Positions 8,704 through 16,528 of a stretch of DNA of 64,000 bases are shown one piece after another (within the stretch, counting starts at the first letter, position 1; the number at the start of each line of letters is the position of its first letter). The notes under the pieces are model-generated. The model saw only the letters and a program-made list of their open reading frames with translations, searched no databases and was not told where the DNA came from. The translations under genes were made by a program, and so were the position numbers. Source of the stretch: Nonomuraea jabiensis (GTDB lineage Bacteria > Actinomycetota > Actinomycetes > Streptosporangiales > Streptosporangiaceae); contig NZ_JACHMB010000001.1 of assembly GCF_014204795.1 (NCBI RefSeq), positions 8,754,501-8,818,500 of the forward strand, given 5' to 3'.

Positions 8704-9141
8704 ATGCCTACAGATGCCGATCACCACCTCGATCCCTTCACTCCTCCGCATCCGGAGCAGGCGCGGGCGCAGCGCGTGCACGCGTCCCTGTTCCGGATCG
8801 CCGAGCGGCACGCGGTCACCGATGAGCAGCGGGGACGGCAGGTGCATGCGTCGGCCATCGGCCCGCACGAGGCCGTCAGGCTCGTGGCGTTTCTGCTCAG
8901 CGGAGCCGCACGGCTCGATGATGGCGAGCCGGAGGTCGATCACGCCGACATCACCGCGGCGTTGAGCCTCCTCCCGTTGGTGCGCGGGGAACTGGACGCG
9001 CTGGAGGTGGGGCTGCTGGAGATGGCGCGGGGGCGCGGCATGACGTGGCAGGAGATCGCGTTCGGGCTCGGGCTCGGCACCGCGCAGGCCGCCAGGCAAC
9101 GGCACGAACGCCTCGCGGATCGTGTCGAGGGACTGGAGTAG
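8704..9141 (+). CDS. small helix-turn-helix DNA-binding protein
   Basis: 145 residues from ATG 8704 (a TTG start at 8668 in the same frame lies on the -35 box and is unlikely). The C-terminal part reads RGRGMTWQEIAFGLGLGTAQAARQRHERL, a sigma-like or MarR-like HTH seen in many short actinobacterial proteins. The N-terminal 100 residues are helical and charged with no known domain. It may bind the inverted repeat just upstream, but nothing proves this. Confidence 0.6.
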   Translation: MPTDADHHLDPFTPPHPEQARAQRVHASLFRIAERHAVTDEQRGRQVHASAIGPHEAVRLVAFLLSGAARLDDGEPEVDHADITAALSLLPLVRGELDALEVGLLEMARGRGMTWQEIAFGLGLGTAQAARQRHERLADRVEGLE

Positions 9142-9301
9142 CACGGGTCTCTAACATCACCGTCCGTGCCTGCGAGGGTCGAGGCCAGCCCGCTCAGCCT
9201 CATCGTCCGTGCCCGCGAGGTGCACAGCACGGGACCACCACCGTCCGCAGGCGAGGACCTGAGCGGGGCGACGCCTGTTGACGGCAGTGTCGACGCGCGG
9301 G

Positions 9302-9421
9302 TCAAGCCGGGCCGGGGGTCGCGCTGTGCGACGCCGTATCGATCACTTCGTCCAGGACCTCGCGGGAACGAATCAGGTCCATGATCATGCGGTTGATGCG
9401 GTCGCGTTGTGTGGCGTTGGT
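9302..9421 (-). pseudogene. possible MerR-family C-terminal relic
   Basis: On the minus strand the last 40 codons before the stop at 9302 read QRDRINRMIMDLIRSREVLD, then EVIDTASHS, similar to the C-terminal helix of MerR regulators. The DNA-binding part is absent; the match ends where an SDR N-terminus begins on the other strand. MerR/SDR pairs are common neighbours, so this may mark a recombination junction. Weak evidence. Confidence 0.35.
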
Positions 9422-10019
9422 GACCGGCGGCAGCCGTGGGATCGGCGCGGGATAGCGAAAGAGCTGGCTGACGCGGGGGCGGCGGTGGCGCTGACCTACG
9501 TTCAGGCAGCGGACCAGGCGTGCGAGGTCGCCAAGCGGATCGAGGCCGACGGTGGCAAAGGCCGCGGTCATCCAGGCAGACCTGGCCCATCCGGAGTCCG
9601 CGGCGGAGGCGGTGGAGCAGACGGTACGGGAGCTGGGTCGTATCGACATCCTGGTGAACAACGCGGGCTTCCTCACCTACGGCCCGCTGGCGGAGGTGTC
9701 CGCCGCGGAACTGGACCGGGTGCTCGCCGTGGATGTCCGGTCGGTCTTCCTGGCCGCCCAGGCCGCCGCCCGGCACATGGGCGACGGCGGGCGGATCATC
9801 AGCATCGGGTCGTGCTTCAACGGGCGCGTTCCCGGCTCGAACTTCGTGCTGCAGGCGATGGCCAAATCCGCGCTCATCGGGCTGACCAAGGGACTTGCCC
9901 GGGAGCTGGGGCCGTTCGGGATCACCGCCACCATCGTGGACCCGGGCCCGATCGACACCGGCATGAACCCGGCCGACGGCGAAACCGCCCTCGCCGTGGA
10001 CGGCGGGTACACCATCTGA
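9411..10019 (+). pseudogene. short-chain dehydrogenase, frameshifted
   Basis: An SDR sequence broken over three frames: VALVTGGSRGIGA (cofactor loop) then a one-base shift to IAKELADAGAAVALTYVQAA, then another after GGK to AAVIQADLAHPESAAEAVEQ. The rest is continuous: DILVNNAGFLTYGPL, the catalytic region reads SIGSCFNGRVPGSNFVLQAM AKSAL, where YxxxK is replaced by FVLQAMAKS. After DTGMNPADGE about 40 residues are missing before ALAVDGGYTI. Frameshifts, loss of the catalytic Tyr and the internal deletion indicate a dead gene. Confidence 0.75.
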
Positions 10020-10145
10020 ACAGCGGGCCGTCCCCGTCCACCTGCCGCCTGTCCGGCCGCGAGTGGACGGGGGCTCGATCGTGCTGGCAGCGCACGGCTG
10101 CGGGAGTCGCAGAGGAACCACCCCTGCTTTCGAGGAGGGGGTGGG

Positions 10146-10203
10146 GTGCCGGCGGCGAAGTTCGAGGCGGTCTGTCCGCGTCTGGATGAGCGGCAGCGGC
10201 GAT
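10146..10203 (+). mobile_element. relic of an ISAzo13-type transposase N-terminus
   Basis: A GTG at 10146 opens VPAAKFEAVCPRLDERQRR, close to the usual beginning of ISAzo13-family transposases (KFxxxxPxLDERQRR). The similarity stops there and the frame ends about 30 codons later. The rest of the 10020-10332 interval holds nothing else I can name. Short match, so only a suggestion of past insertion. Confidence 0.4.
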
Positions 10204-10332
10204 CGCCGGCTGACGAAGGCGCCGGCCGCGCCGCCCCGAGCTCCGCGCGGCGGCTGGTGCTGGATCGGCCGCAGCCGGATGAACGCGCCCCGGCTTGACC
10301 TTGTCACCGGCGTCAGCGTTTACCTTCGCGAC

Positions 10333-10725
10333 ATGAGCGCTTCGGATCGGGTCACCCTCCTCAAGTACGACCAGAGCTTCTTCGACGCCCTGGTGGCCGG
10401 CGATCCCGCCGCTCTGGAGGAGCTGCTGGCGGACGACTTCATCCTGGTCGGGGTCGAGGACGGGGCCGTCGCCGACAGGAGGGTCCTGCTCGACCTGGTG
10501 GCCTCCGGCTCCCTGCGGTTCCCGCGGATCCACTCGTTCCCGGACGAGGCGATCGTCCGGGTCATCGGCACAGTGGGCATCGTCGTCGGGCGTACCGGCA
10601 TGAACTTCACCAACCCCGACGGCACCACGTTCAGCGCCGGAAGCCGCTACACCCACGTCTACGCCGCCGACGCCCCCGGCGGCTGGCGCCTCGTCTCCGC
10701 CCAGGGCACCGCGATCAAGGCTTGA
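10333..10725 (+). CDS. SnoaL/NTF2-like protein
   Basis: 130 residues: FFDALVAGDPAALEELLADDF at the start, then alternating strands ending in YTHVYAADAPGGWRLVSAQGT, the pattern of DUF4440/SnoaL-like small cone-shaped folds. Members act as isomerases, cyclases, or binding proteins; no catalytic residues can be assigned. ATG 10333 gives the usual family length; earlier in-frame starts only add Arg/Pro-rich residues. Confidence 0.75.
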   Translation: MSASDRVTLLKYDQSFFDALVAGDPAALEELLADDFILVGVEDGAVADRRVLLDLVASGSLRFPRIHSFPDEAIVRVIGTVGIVVGRTGMNFTNPDGTTFSAGSRYTHVYAADAPGGWRLVSAQGTAIKA

Positions 10726-10742
10726 TCCGCGGCCCGAGCGCG

Positions 10743-10827
10743 GACGCCTGCGAGGTGGGTTTGGGTGGGTTGCCGCCTCTAGCCGGGGGCGCCGCGTCGA
10801 GCCGGGCCGCCGTGTCTCGCAGGCGTC
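10743..10827. repeat. 12-base perfect inverted repeat with 61-base spacer
   Basis: GACGCCTGCGAG at 10743-10754 and CTCGCAGGCGTC at 10816-10827 are exact reverse complements. They lie between the SnoaL-like gene and the 3' end of the minus-strand methyltransferase. They could form a terminator-like structure or be ends of a lost small element; there is no flanking direct repeat that I can see. Confidence 0.45.
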
Positions 10828-10982
10828 GTGCGTGGAGTGCCGCCTGACCTGGGCAGATGGCTCCGAGGTGGCCGGGCAAGGGTGGGAGCGCAGGGGCGGG
10901 CCGTCGTGTGGGCGGGGCGGCACGCGTCGCGGTCATCGAAGGGGTCATCGCCCCAGCGAGTGCGAGCGTCCTGAATGGCACC

Positions 10983-11771
10983 TCATACGGTCAGATCGGA
11001 CCGGCGGGCGACGTACAGGATCCGGTCGTGCTCGTCCTCGTCGGCCGGGTCCCGCGCCGAGGTCCCCACCAGCCCGTGGGCGGCCACGACGCGCAGTCCC
11101 GACCGCTCGGCCACCTCGCGCACCGTCCGCTCGGAGTGGTGCCGTTGCACGTGGCGCATCGACAGCCGCTCCCAGCCCGCGCCGTTCCGTTCGAACAGGT
11201 CGAACTGCGTGATCACGACCGCGTCCGCCTCGATCCGCGGCGACTCCGCGAACCAGGCCACGTACCGGTCGCCCCGGTCGGCGATCGTGGGGACGCCGAA
11301 CATGCGGCGGTAGTAGCCGATGGTGTTCAGGTCGAAGAGCAGCACCCCGTCCTCGGTGAGCTGGTCGCGCGCGGCCGTCAGCGCCTGTCGCAGCTGGTCC
11401 GTATCGGTCAGGTACGTCATCGGCACGTCCACACAGGCGACCACGTCGAAGCCGGTCAGCCCGGGCGGGGGCTCCTGCAGCCGTCCCACCAGGAACCGGA
11501 TCTCCTCGGCCCCGGGCCGGCGGCGGGCCGCCGCCACCATCGCGGGGGACAGGTCGTAGCCGGTCACCTCGAACCCGTGCTTGCGGAAGGCCACGCTGCT
11601 GCGGCCGGTTCCGCACCCGGCGTCCAGGAGCCGCCGTCCGCCCGATCCGTACCGATCGGCCGCCTCCACGAAGCGGGCCACCAGGCTGGAGGTGTCCATC
11701 CGCGCGTTCAGCTCGTCGTAGCGGGCCGCGATGCCTTCGTAGGCGGCCAGCGTCTCGTCCACGTGCGCCAT
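10983..11771 (-). CDS. SAM-dependent methyltransferase
   Basis: 262 residues of class I methyltransferase. Motif I is LLDAGCGTGRSSVAFRKHG, then VTGYDLSPAMVAAARRR; the post-motif reads FDVVACVDVPMTYL. ATG 11771 is chosen because AGGAGG lies 6 bases upstream; the frame continues 32 codons further but into the hairpin region. It is third in the minus-strand unit P450 - peptide - methyltransferase, 80 bases after the peptide stop. Position suggests it methylates the peptide product (for example at the N-terminus or a side chain), but the sequence alone would also fit a general small-molecule methyltransferase. Confidence 0.8.
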   Translation of the reverse strand: MAHVDETLAAYEGIAARYDELNARMDTSSLVARFVEAADRYGSGGRRLLDAGCGTGRSSVAFRKHGFEVTGYDLSPAMVAAARRRPGAEEIRFLVGRLQEPPPGLTGFDVVACVDVPMTYLTDTDQLRQALTAARDQLTEDGVLLFDLNTIGYYRRMFGVPTIADRGDRYVAWFAESPRIEADAVVITQFDLFERNGAGWERLSMRHVQRHHSERTVREVAERSGLRVVAAHGLVGTSARDPADEDEHDRILYVARRSDLTV

Positions 11772-11808
11772 GCGTGCCTCCTGTGTGCGGGGTCCCGCCG
11801 CGTCGCGA

Positions 11809-11838
11809 GCCGTGCCGGGCCGTCGGGCCCGGCACGGC
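11809..11838 (-). terminator. 13-bp hairpin between peptide gene and methyltransferase
   Basis: Arms 11809-11821 and 11826-11838 are perfectly complementary around a 4-base loop. There is no U-run. Sitting 14 bases past the stop of the short peptide gene, it would protect the 3' end of that message or reduce readthrough into the methyltransferase, an arrangement common after RiPP precursor genes. Confidence 0.6.
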
Positions 11839-11851
11839 CGACGGAGATGGA

Positions 11852-11917
11852 CTACCAGATGAACCATGCCTGCCGGTTGATCCGGCGGCCGGTGACGCGG
11901 CGCAGCAACTTCCTCAT
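11852..11917 (-). CDS. 21-residue RiPP precursor peptide, atropopeptide-like
   Basis: A minus-strand ORF of 21 codons with an excellent ribosome site (AGGAGGTGAGCACC just before ATG 11917). It encodes a basic leader, MRKLLRRVTGRRINRQ, followed directly by AWFIW and a TAG stop. Tryptorubin A, the founding atropopeptide, is made from a C-terminal AWYIWY core cross-linked by one P450; here the core matches AW-aromatic-I-W. The gene begins 34 bases after the stop of a P450 gene and is followed by a methyltransferase. The product would be a compact Trp/Phe cross-linked peptide. The ORF and ribosome site are seen directly; the class assignment is inference from core sequence and neighbours. Confidence 0.75.
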   Translation of the reverse strand: MRKLLRRVTGRRINRQAWFIW

Positions 11918-11951
11918 GGTGCTCACCTCCTCTCCTGACGACCGGGGGCGG

Positions 11952-13157
11952 TCAGGTCTGGCGCGGGGTCCGGCGCAGCTGGAACGTGGGAGGGGTGATG
12001 ATGCCCGCGACGTGGGGCTGTCCGCGACCGCCGCGTACCTCCAGACGGGCGCCGTCGGTCACGGCGGCGAGCAGGTCGGAGGCCAGGTTGCGGGCGACGA
12101 CGGCGCCGGCGCAGGTGAACGGGCCGCCGCCGAAGGGCAGCCAGGGCCCGCGGGGACCGGGGCCGTCCCACCTGCCGGGCCGGAAGCGGGTGGCCTGCGG
12201 CCAGTGCCGTTCGTCGCGGTGCAGCAGGTAGGCGCAGACTGACACGCTTTCTCCCGGTTCCAGCCGTACGCCGCCGACCTGGTGGGCACGGAGTACGGGG
12301 CGGCCCATCAGCCAGGCCACCGGCCACAGCCGCAGCGACTCCCGTACGGCCGACTCCGCCGGCACGGTCGCCAGGTCGACGCCGTCGGTCGCCGCCGCCA
12401 GCAGCGCCCAGGCGACCACGTGGCCCACGGGCGCCACCGAGGTTCGGAACAGCAGCAGGTACACCTGCGCGAGCTGGGCGGCGGGCGTGTCGGGCGGGGC
12501 GGCCTCGAGTATGGCGTCCAGCAGGTCGCCCGGCGGGCCGGGGCGCGGACCGGCCCGCCGGGCGAGCACCTCGCCGGCGAGCGCCCGCACCACGCGCGCC
12601 CACAGCGCCCGCCGCATCAGGCCCGCCAGCCGGCCGCCGGGGCGGATGAGGACGTCGTTCCGCACCACCTGCGCCATCAGCTCCCGCAAGGGCGGCGGGC
12701 TGTCCGGCCGCAGCAGCGCCTCGGCCAGGAACCGGTACGTGGCGGCGCGCCCGGCCGAGGGCCACTCGCTGACCTCGCCGAGCTCCGCCACCACGGCGGG
12801 CAGCCGCTCGCGGCGCGCGGCCAGGTGGGCGCGTAACGTCGCGCGGGCCGCCCGCCCGATCGCGACCTGCGTCTCCCGAGGCTCCAGCCGGCCGCCGCGG
12901 ACGTGGAAGAAGTCGGACACGTCGTCGTAGTGGCCCTCCTCGTCGTGCAGCACCCGCAGGGCCTCCGCCGGATCGGCCACGCACAGCGACCCGTCGTCCG
13001 GCAGCCGGAACACCGGGCCCCGCTCGCGGGCCGCGTGCTCGACGAACCCCAGCGGGTCCCGCCGGTACCACCGCGCCGCCCCGCCCGGCCACGGCCGCGT
13101 CCCGCCGGCAGCGGCCCGATCCGGTTCTCCGACCGTCGTCATTCCCGCCTGCCCCAT
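11952..13157 (-). CDS. cytochrome P450, probable peptide cross-linking enzyme
   Basis: 401 residues from ATG 13157 (ATG 13142 is possible; neither has a strong ribosome site). Heme loop FGGGPFTCAG with the Cys ligand near residue 349; ExxR is ESLR near 273-276. The I-helix reads LLFRTSVAPVGHVVAWALL and lacks the usual acid-Thr pair that handles protons for oxygen activation, as often seen in P450s that couple aromatic rings rather than hydroxylate. It lies directly before the AWFIW peptide gene, so I infer it forms C-C or C-N links between the Trp/Phe side chains. Redox partners are not adjacent. Confidence 0.8.
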   Translation of the reverse strand: MGQAGMTTVGEPDRAAAGGTRPWPGGAARWYRRDPLGFVEHAARERGPVFRLPDDGSLCVADPAEALRVLHDEEGHYDDVSDFFHVRGGRLEPRETQVAIGRAARATLRAHLAARRERLPAVVAELGEVSEWPSAGRAATYRFLAEALLRPDSPPPLRELMAQVVRNDVLIRPGGRLAGLMRRALWARVVRALAGEVLARRAGPRPGPPGDLLDAILEAAPPDTPAAQLAQVYLLLFRTSVAPVGHVVAWALLAAATDGVDLATVPAESAVRESLRLWPVAWLMGRPVLRAHQVGGVRLEPGESVSVCAYLLHRDERHWPQATRFRPGRWDGPGPRGPWLPFGGGPFTCAGAVVARNLASDLLAAVTDGARLEVRGGRGQPHVAGIITPPTFQLRRTPRQT

Positions 13158-13264
13158 GCATCCGTGATCTCGCCGCCTGCCGGTACGCCGTGACGGTGGC
13201 CGGGACGACACCAAATCAGGAATAGTGCCGGTTAATAAGTGAACGGTGAGGAGTATCGCCACTG

Positions 13265-13293
13265 AATTTACAGAATTGGTGGAATCTCGGCAA
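13265..13293 (-). promoter_or_regulatory. candidate promoter of the P450-peptide-methyltransferase unit
   Basis: Read on the minus strand: TTGCCG (13293-13288), 17 bases, TAAATT (13270-13265). The surrounding 100 bases are clearly AT-richer than the rest of the window. The start of transcription would fall about 100 bases before the P450 start. Promoter boxes are each 4 of 6 matches, so moderate evidence. Confidence 0.45.
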
Positions 13294-13344
13294 TGAATGC
13301 GTTGCGTGGTAATGGCATTACGAAAGCGTGAAATGGCATTTCAA

Positions 13345-13370
13345 GGGCGCGCCGCCGTAACGGCGCGCCC
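13345..13370 (-). terminator. hairpin terminator after the subtilase gene
   Basis: GGGCGCGCCG at 13345-13354 and CGGCGCGCCC at 13361-13370 are perfect 10-base arms with a 6-base loop. It lies 23 bases past the stop of the minus-strand protease gene and separates that gene from the P450 unit, which has its own promoter further on. Confidence 0.65.
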
Positions 13371-13392
13371 GGAGCCCGCTACAGTGCAGGCG

Positions 13393-16300
13393 TCATGAGC
13401 CGACCGCCCAGGCGCGGGTGATCGTCTGGACGACGCCCGCCCCCGACTGGTCGCCGGCCGTCGCGCGGAGCGAGACGTGGCCCGCGCGCGGGTTGGTCAC
13501 CAGCGCGGTCCACCCGTCGCCGGTGCGTACGACGGGCACCGCCCGCCACGTCACGCCGTCGTCGGTGGACGCCTCCAGCGCGAGCCCGCGCACGGCCGAC
13601 TCCGGCGCGCCCGGATCGCGCTCCACCCGGATCGGCACCCTGGTGACCGAGCCCGGACGCGCCCGGTTGGCCGCGTCGAGCCCGGCTGGCGCGAAGCGGA
13701 CCGCCATCAGCGGCAGCCCCTGCGCCTTGTCCGTGTGCTGCGAGCGGAACGACCACACCGCCTCCACCGCGGTGGACAGCGCGCCGGGCCGCTTGGCGGT
13801 GGCCGTCAGCGTGTAGGCCGCGGACTCGGGCGGCAGCATCGCGACGAGCGTGCAGCCCTCTTCGAAAGTGCACTCCGCGACCGGCGCCCGCGTCACGACC
13901 GTGCCCTCACGGGCCAGCACCAGTTCGCCGGTGGCGGCCGTGTCCATGCCGGTGCGCCCCGCCTCGCCGTCGGTGAACAGCCGCGCCGCGCTGAAGAAGA
14001 GCTCGTCTTCGGTACGGCCGCCGCTCGGCGTGGCGAACGACGGGCCGGCCACCGCGCCGTTCCACATCTCCCGGGGAGCCTGGGGCGCGATCTCGGAGGT
14101 GATCTCCCAGGTGCCGCTCCTGACGAGGGACATCCACCGCAGTCCGGGAGTGCGGTGATGGGTGAGCGTGCCGGGCAGCGGCACGCTGACGGGCACCATC
14201 GCCCACGCCGAGGCGCCTTCGGAGGCCTGCACGCCCACGAGGACCTCCGCGTCCTGCGCCGTCCCCGTCGCCCGGTACGTGGCGGAGGTCCGGGTCAGCT
14301 CCTTGACCCGCCCGGCGTAGCCGGGATCCTCGGGCAGGCCGCCCTCGCGGTGGTCGACGAGGTCGTAGCGGTGGCCCGGCCTGGACCAGACGCTTCTGCT
14401 CATGTACGACAGGCCCGCCTGCCGGACGGGAACGACCTGGTAGCGCGTGCCGGGAGACTCAAAGGGCACCAGGGCGATGGACCAGGAGCCGTTGGACACC
14501 CGCTGCTCCAGGGTGTCGGCCTGGACGGCCGCGGGATCGTCGAGCGTGTAGCGGATCTCCTTGCCTTCGCGGGCGTCCAGGGTGAGCTCGACGTCATGGT
14601 CGGTCACGCTCACCGGGCGGTGCGCGAGGGTGTCCAGGCCGGGCTCGCCCAGGTTCATGAAGACGTTCCACTCGCCCTTGGTCAGGCGCGCCGTCAGGCT
14701 GCCCTCGATGTCGAGCCAGCGCTCCTCGCCGGTCGCCAGGTTGTAGATCACGCCGAAGCCGCTCGTGGGTGCTCCGTCGGAGCCCACGGCCTTGACGGAC
14801 AGGTCGTAGGACTCGGGCTCCACCCAGGCGTTCGCGAGCGTGCGAACGCTCTGCCCGCCGCCCGTGGCGGTGACGACGCCGGGGTAGTCGCCCGGCGCCT
14901 TGCCGGTCGCGTCGAGGGTCAGCGTGAGCTGGGCCTGCCCGCGCGCGGGCACCTCGAGCTCGTCCACCGGCAGCTTCAGCGCCTCGCCCTCGGTCTTCAG
15001 GTCCAGCGTGACCGGGCTGTCGCCGGTGTTGTGGTAGGTGACCGTTCTCGTGGTCACCCGGCCGCCGGGGGCGCCCCACAGGTGGGCGGAGGAGACGCTG
15101 ACGGGCTCGGCCATGATCGTACGCTCGGTGGCGGCGACCAGGTCGACGCGCCCGCCACCCTGGTCGAAGATGCCGCTGCCGGGTTTGGCCGATTCGACCA
15201 GCGCCGCCTTGATCCGCTCGCCGTTCCAGTCGGGATGCTGCTGGGCGATGATGGCGGCGGCCCCCGCGACGTGCGGCGCCGCCATCGACGTCCCCTTGTG
15301 CGCGACGTGGCCCCCGCCGAGCTGGGCGGCCACGATGTCGGTTCCGGGCGCGGAGATGTCCGGTTTGACCGCGTGGTCGAACGAGCGCGGGCCCCGGCTG
15401 GAGAAGTCGGCCGTCCGGTCGTCGCGGTCCACCGCCCCCACGGTGAGCGCCGCGTCCGCGCTGCCCGGCGAGTTCACGGTGCCGGGACCGCCGTTGTTGC
15501 CCGCGGCGACCACGAAGAGCGTGCCCTTGGTGGCCGACAGCGTGTTCACGGCCAGTTCGAGCGGGTCGAGGCCGGGGGTGTCCTGGCCGCCGAGGCTCAT
15601 GTTGACCACCTTGGCCCCGGCCTCGCCGGCGGCCCACTCCATCCCGGCGATGATCGCCGAGTAGGAGGCTCCGAACTCGTTGCCGACCTTGCCGACGGCG
15701 AGAGTGGCCCCCGGGGCCACGCCGCGATACTTCTGCCCGGCCCCGGCGACGATCGAGGCCACATGGGTGCCGTGGCCGAAGTCGTCGCCGTCGGGGTAAT
15801 CGGTGAAGTTCTTGGACTTGGTCACCACGTCCTTGAGATCGGGGTGGGTGGCGTCGTAGCCGGTGTCGAGCACGGCCACCGTGACGCCTTTGCCGGTCAG
15901 CCCCTTCTCCCAGACCTGGGGAGCGCCGATCTGCTTGACGCTCTGGTCGAGGGCGAAGGGGACCAGGGCGTCGAGCCAGATCTTGCCCGGCCGGGCGCGG
16001 GCCGAGGTGAGTTGCCGCCACGTCTGGGCGGCGGTGTCCTTGCGGATGCCGCCCGCGGTCAGGCCGAGATCGGCGAAGCCGCGGGCCTGCCCGGCTCCCG
16101 CGGGCAGGCTCGACTGGCTGATGATCGGGATGTCGGGGCGGTCGGCGTCGCCGTACCGGGAGGAGAGCAGCCCGGTCACGTCGAAGAGCCGTACGTCGAG
16201 GACGCCGCGCGCGATCAGCGGCGCGGCGTCGGAGGGGATGACGATCAGGTGGCCGTCACGTTCGCGGATGGTGAAGCGCACGCGCCTGCCCTGTGCGGGC

Positions 16301-16458
16301 TCGACGCGATGGCCTGAGGCGCTCACCACGACCTTGTCCCCGGTCAGCAACGTCACCGTTCCCGCGGCCGGAGGAGGAGTTCCGATGGGAGCCGGGGGAG
16401 GCGCTCCGGGGACCGGGGGTGCGCCTAAGAGCGCCAGCGAGAGCAGGACCTTGATCAT
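13393..16458 (-). CDS. secreted subtilisin-like serine protease (S8)
   Basis: 1021 residues. A short hydrophobic N-terminus (MIKVLLSLALLG) followed by a Pro-rich stretch suggests secretion. The catalytic triad is Asp198 (VAVLDTGYD), His229 (FGHGTHVAS) and Ser391 (GTSMAAPHVAG), with the oxyanion Asn in VVAAGNNGG near 321. Residues about 30-160 are a pro-region. Beyond 450 come beta-rich domains, including a stretch that resembles the Fn3-like or P-like domains of large actinomycete S8 proteases. It probably degrades extracellular protein. It is preceded by the gene at 16529 with a hairpin between, so it is likely transcribed alone. Confidence 0.9.
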   Translation of the reverse strand: MIKVLLSLALLGAPPVPGAPPPAPIGTPPPAAGTVTLLTGDKVVVSASGHRVEPAQGRRVRFTIRERDGHLIVIPSDAAPLIARGVLDVRLFDVTGLLSSRYGDADRPDIPIISQSSLPAGAGQARGFADLGLTAGGIRKDTAAQTWRQLTSARARPGKIWLDALVPFALDQSVKQIGAPQVWEKGLTGKGVTVAVLDTGYDATHPDLKDVVTKSKNFTDYPDGDDFGHGTHVASIVAGAGQKYRGVAPGATLAVGKVGNEFGASYSAIIAGMEWAAGEAGAKVVNMSLGGQDTPGLDPLELAVNTLSATKGTLFVVAAGNNGGPGTVNSPGSADAALTVGAVDRDDRTADFSSRGPRSFDHAVKPDISAPGTDIVAAQLGGGHVAHKGTSMAAPHVAGAAAIIAQQHPDWNGERIKAALVESAKPGSGIFDQGGGRVDLVAATERTIMAEPVSVSSAHLWGAPGGRVTTRTVTYHNTGDSPVTLDLKTEGEALKLPVDELEVPARGQAQLTLTLDATGKAPGDYPGVVTATGGGQSVRTLANAWVEPESYDLSVKAVGSDGAPTSGFGVIYNLATGEERWLDIEGSLTARLTKGEWNVFMNLGEPGLDTLAHRPVSVTDHDVELTLDAREGKEIRYTLDDPAAVQADTLEQRVSNGSWSIALVPFESPGTRYQVVPVRQAGLSYMSRSVWSRPGHRYDLVDHREGGLPEDPGYAGRVKELTRTSATYRATGTAQDAEVLVGVQASEGASAWAMVPVSVPLPGTLTHHRTPGLRWMSLVRSGTWEITSEIAPQAPREMWNGAVAGPSFATPSGGRTEDELFFSAARLFTDGEAGRTGMDTAATGELVLAREGTVVTRAPVAECTFEEGCTLVAMLPPESAAYTLTATAKRPGALSTAVEAVWSFRSQHTDKAQGLPLMAVRFAPAGLDAANRARPGSVTRVPIRVERDPGAPESAVRGLALEASTDDGVTWRAVPVVRTGDGWTALVTNPRAGHVSLRATAGDQSGAGVVQTITRAWAVGS

Positions 16459-16482
16459 ACGTATGCCTTTCTGCTACGTGAG

Positions 16483-16516
16483 GGCGGGCCGCTCGGGGTG
16501 CTGCGAGCGGCCCGCC
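16483..16516 (-). terminator. 13-bp hairpin terminator
   Basis: Arms 16483-16495 and 16504-16516 are perfectly complementary with an 8-base loop. It lies 13 bases past the stop of the minus-strand gene ending at 16529 and before the protease start at 16458. Confidence 0.65.
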
Positions 16517-16528
16517 GTTACCGTCCGG

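Noticed and set aside
10743..10827. Ends of a MITE or small transposon
   Set aside because: The 12-base inverted repeat has no target duplication or transposase remains between the arms; left as an unexplained repeat.
13477..16317. 946-codon plus-strand frame
   Set aside because: It lies antisense to the subtilase gene and has biased Gly/Arg/Val/His content; the protease shows all catalytic motifs, so this is a high-GC shadow.
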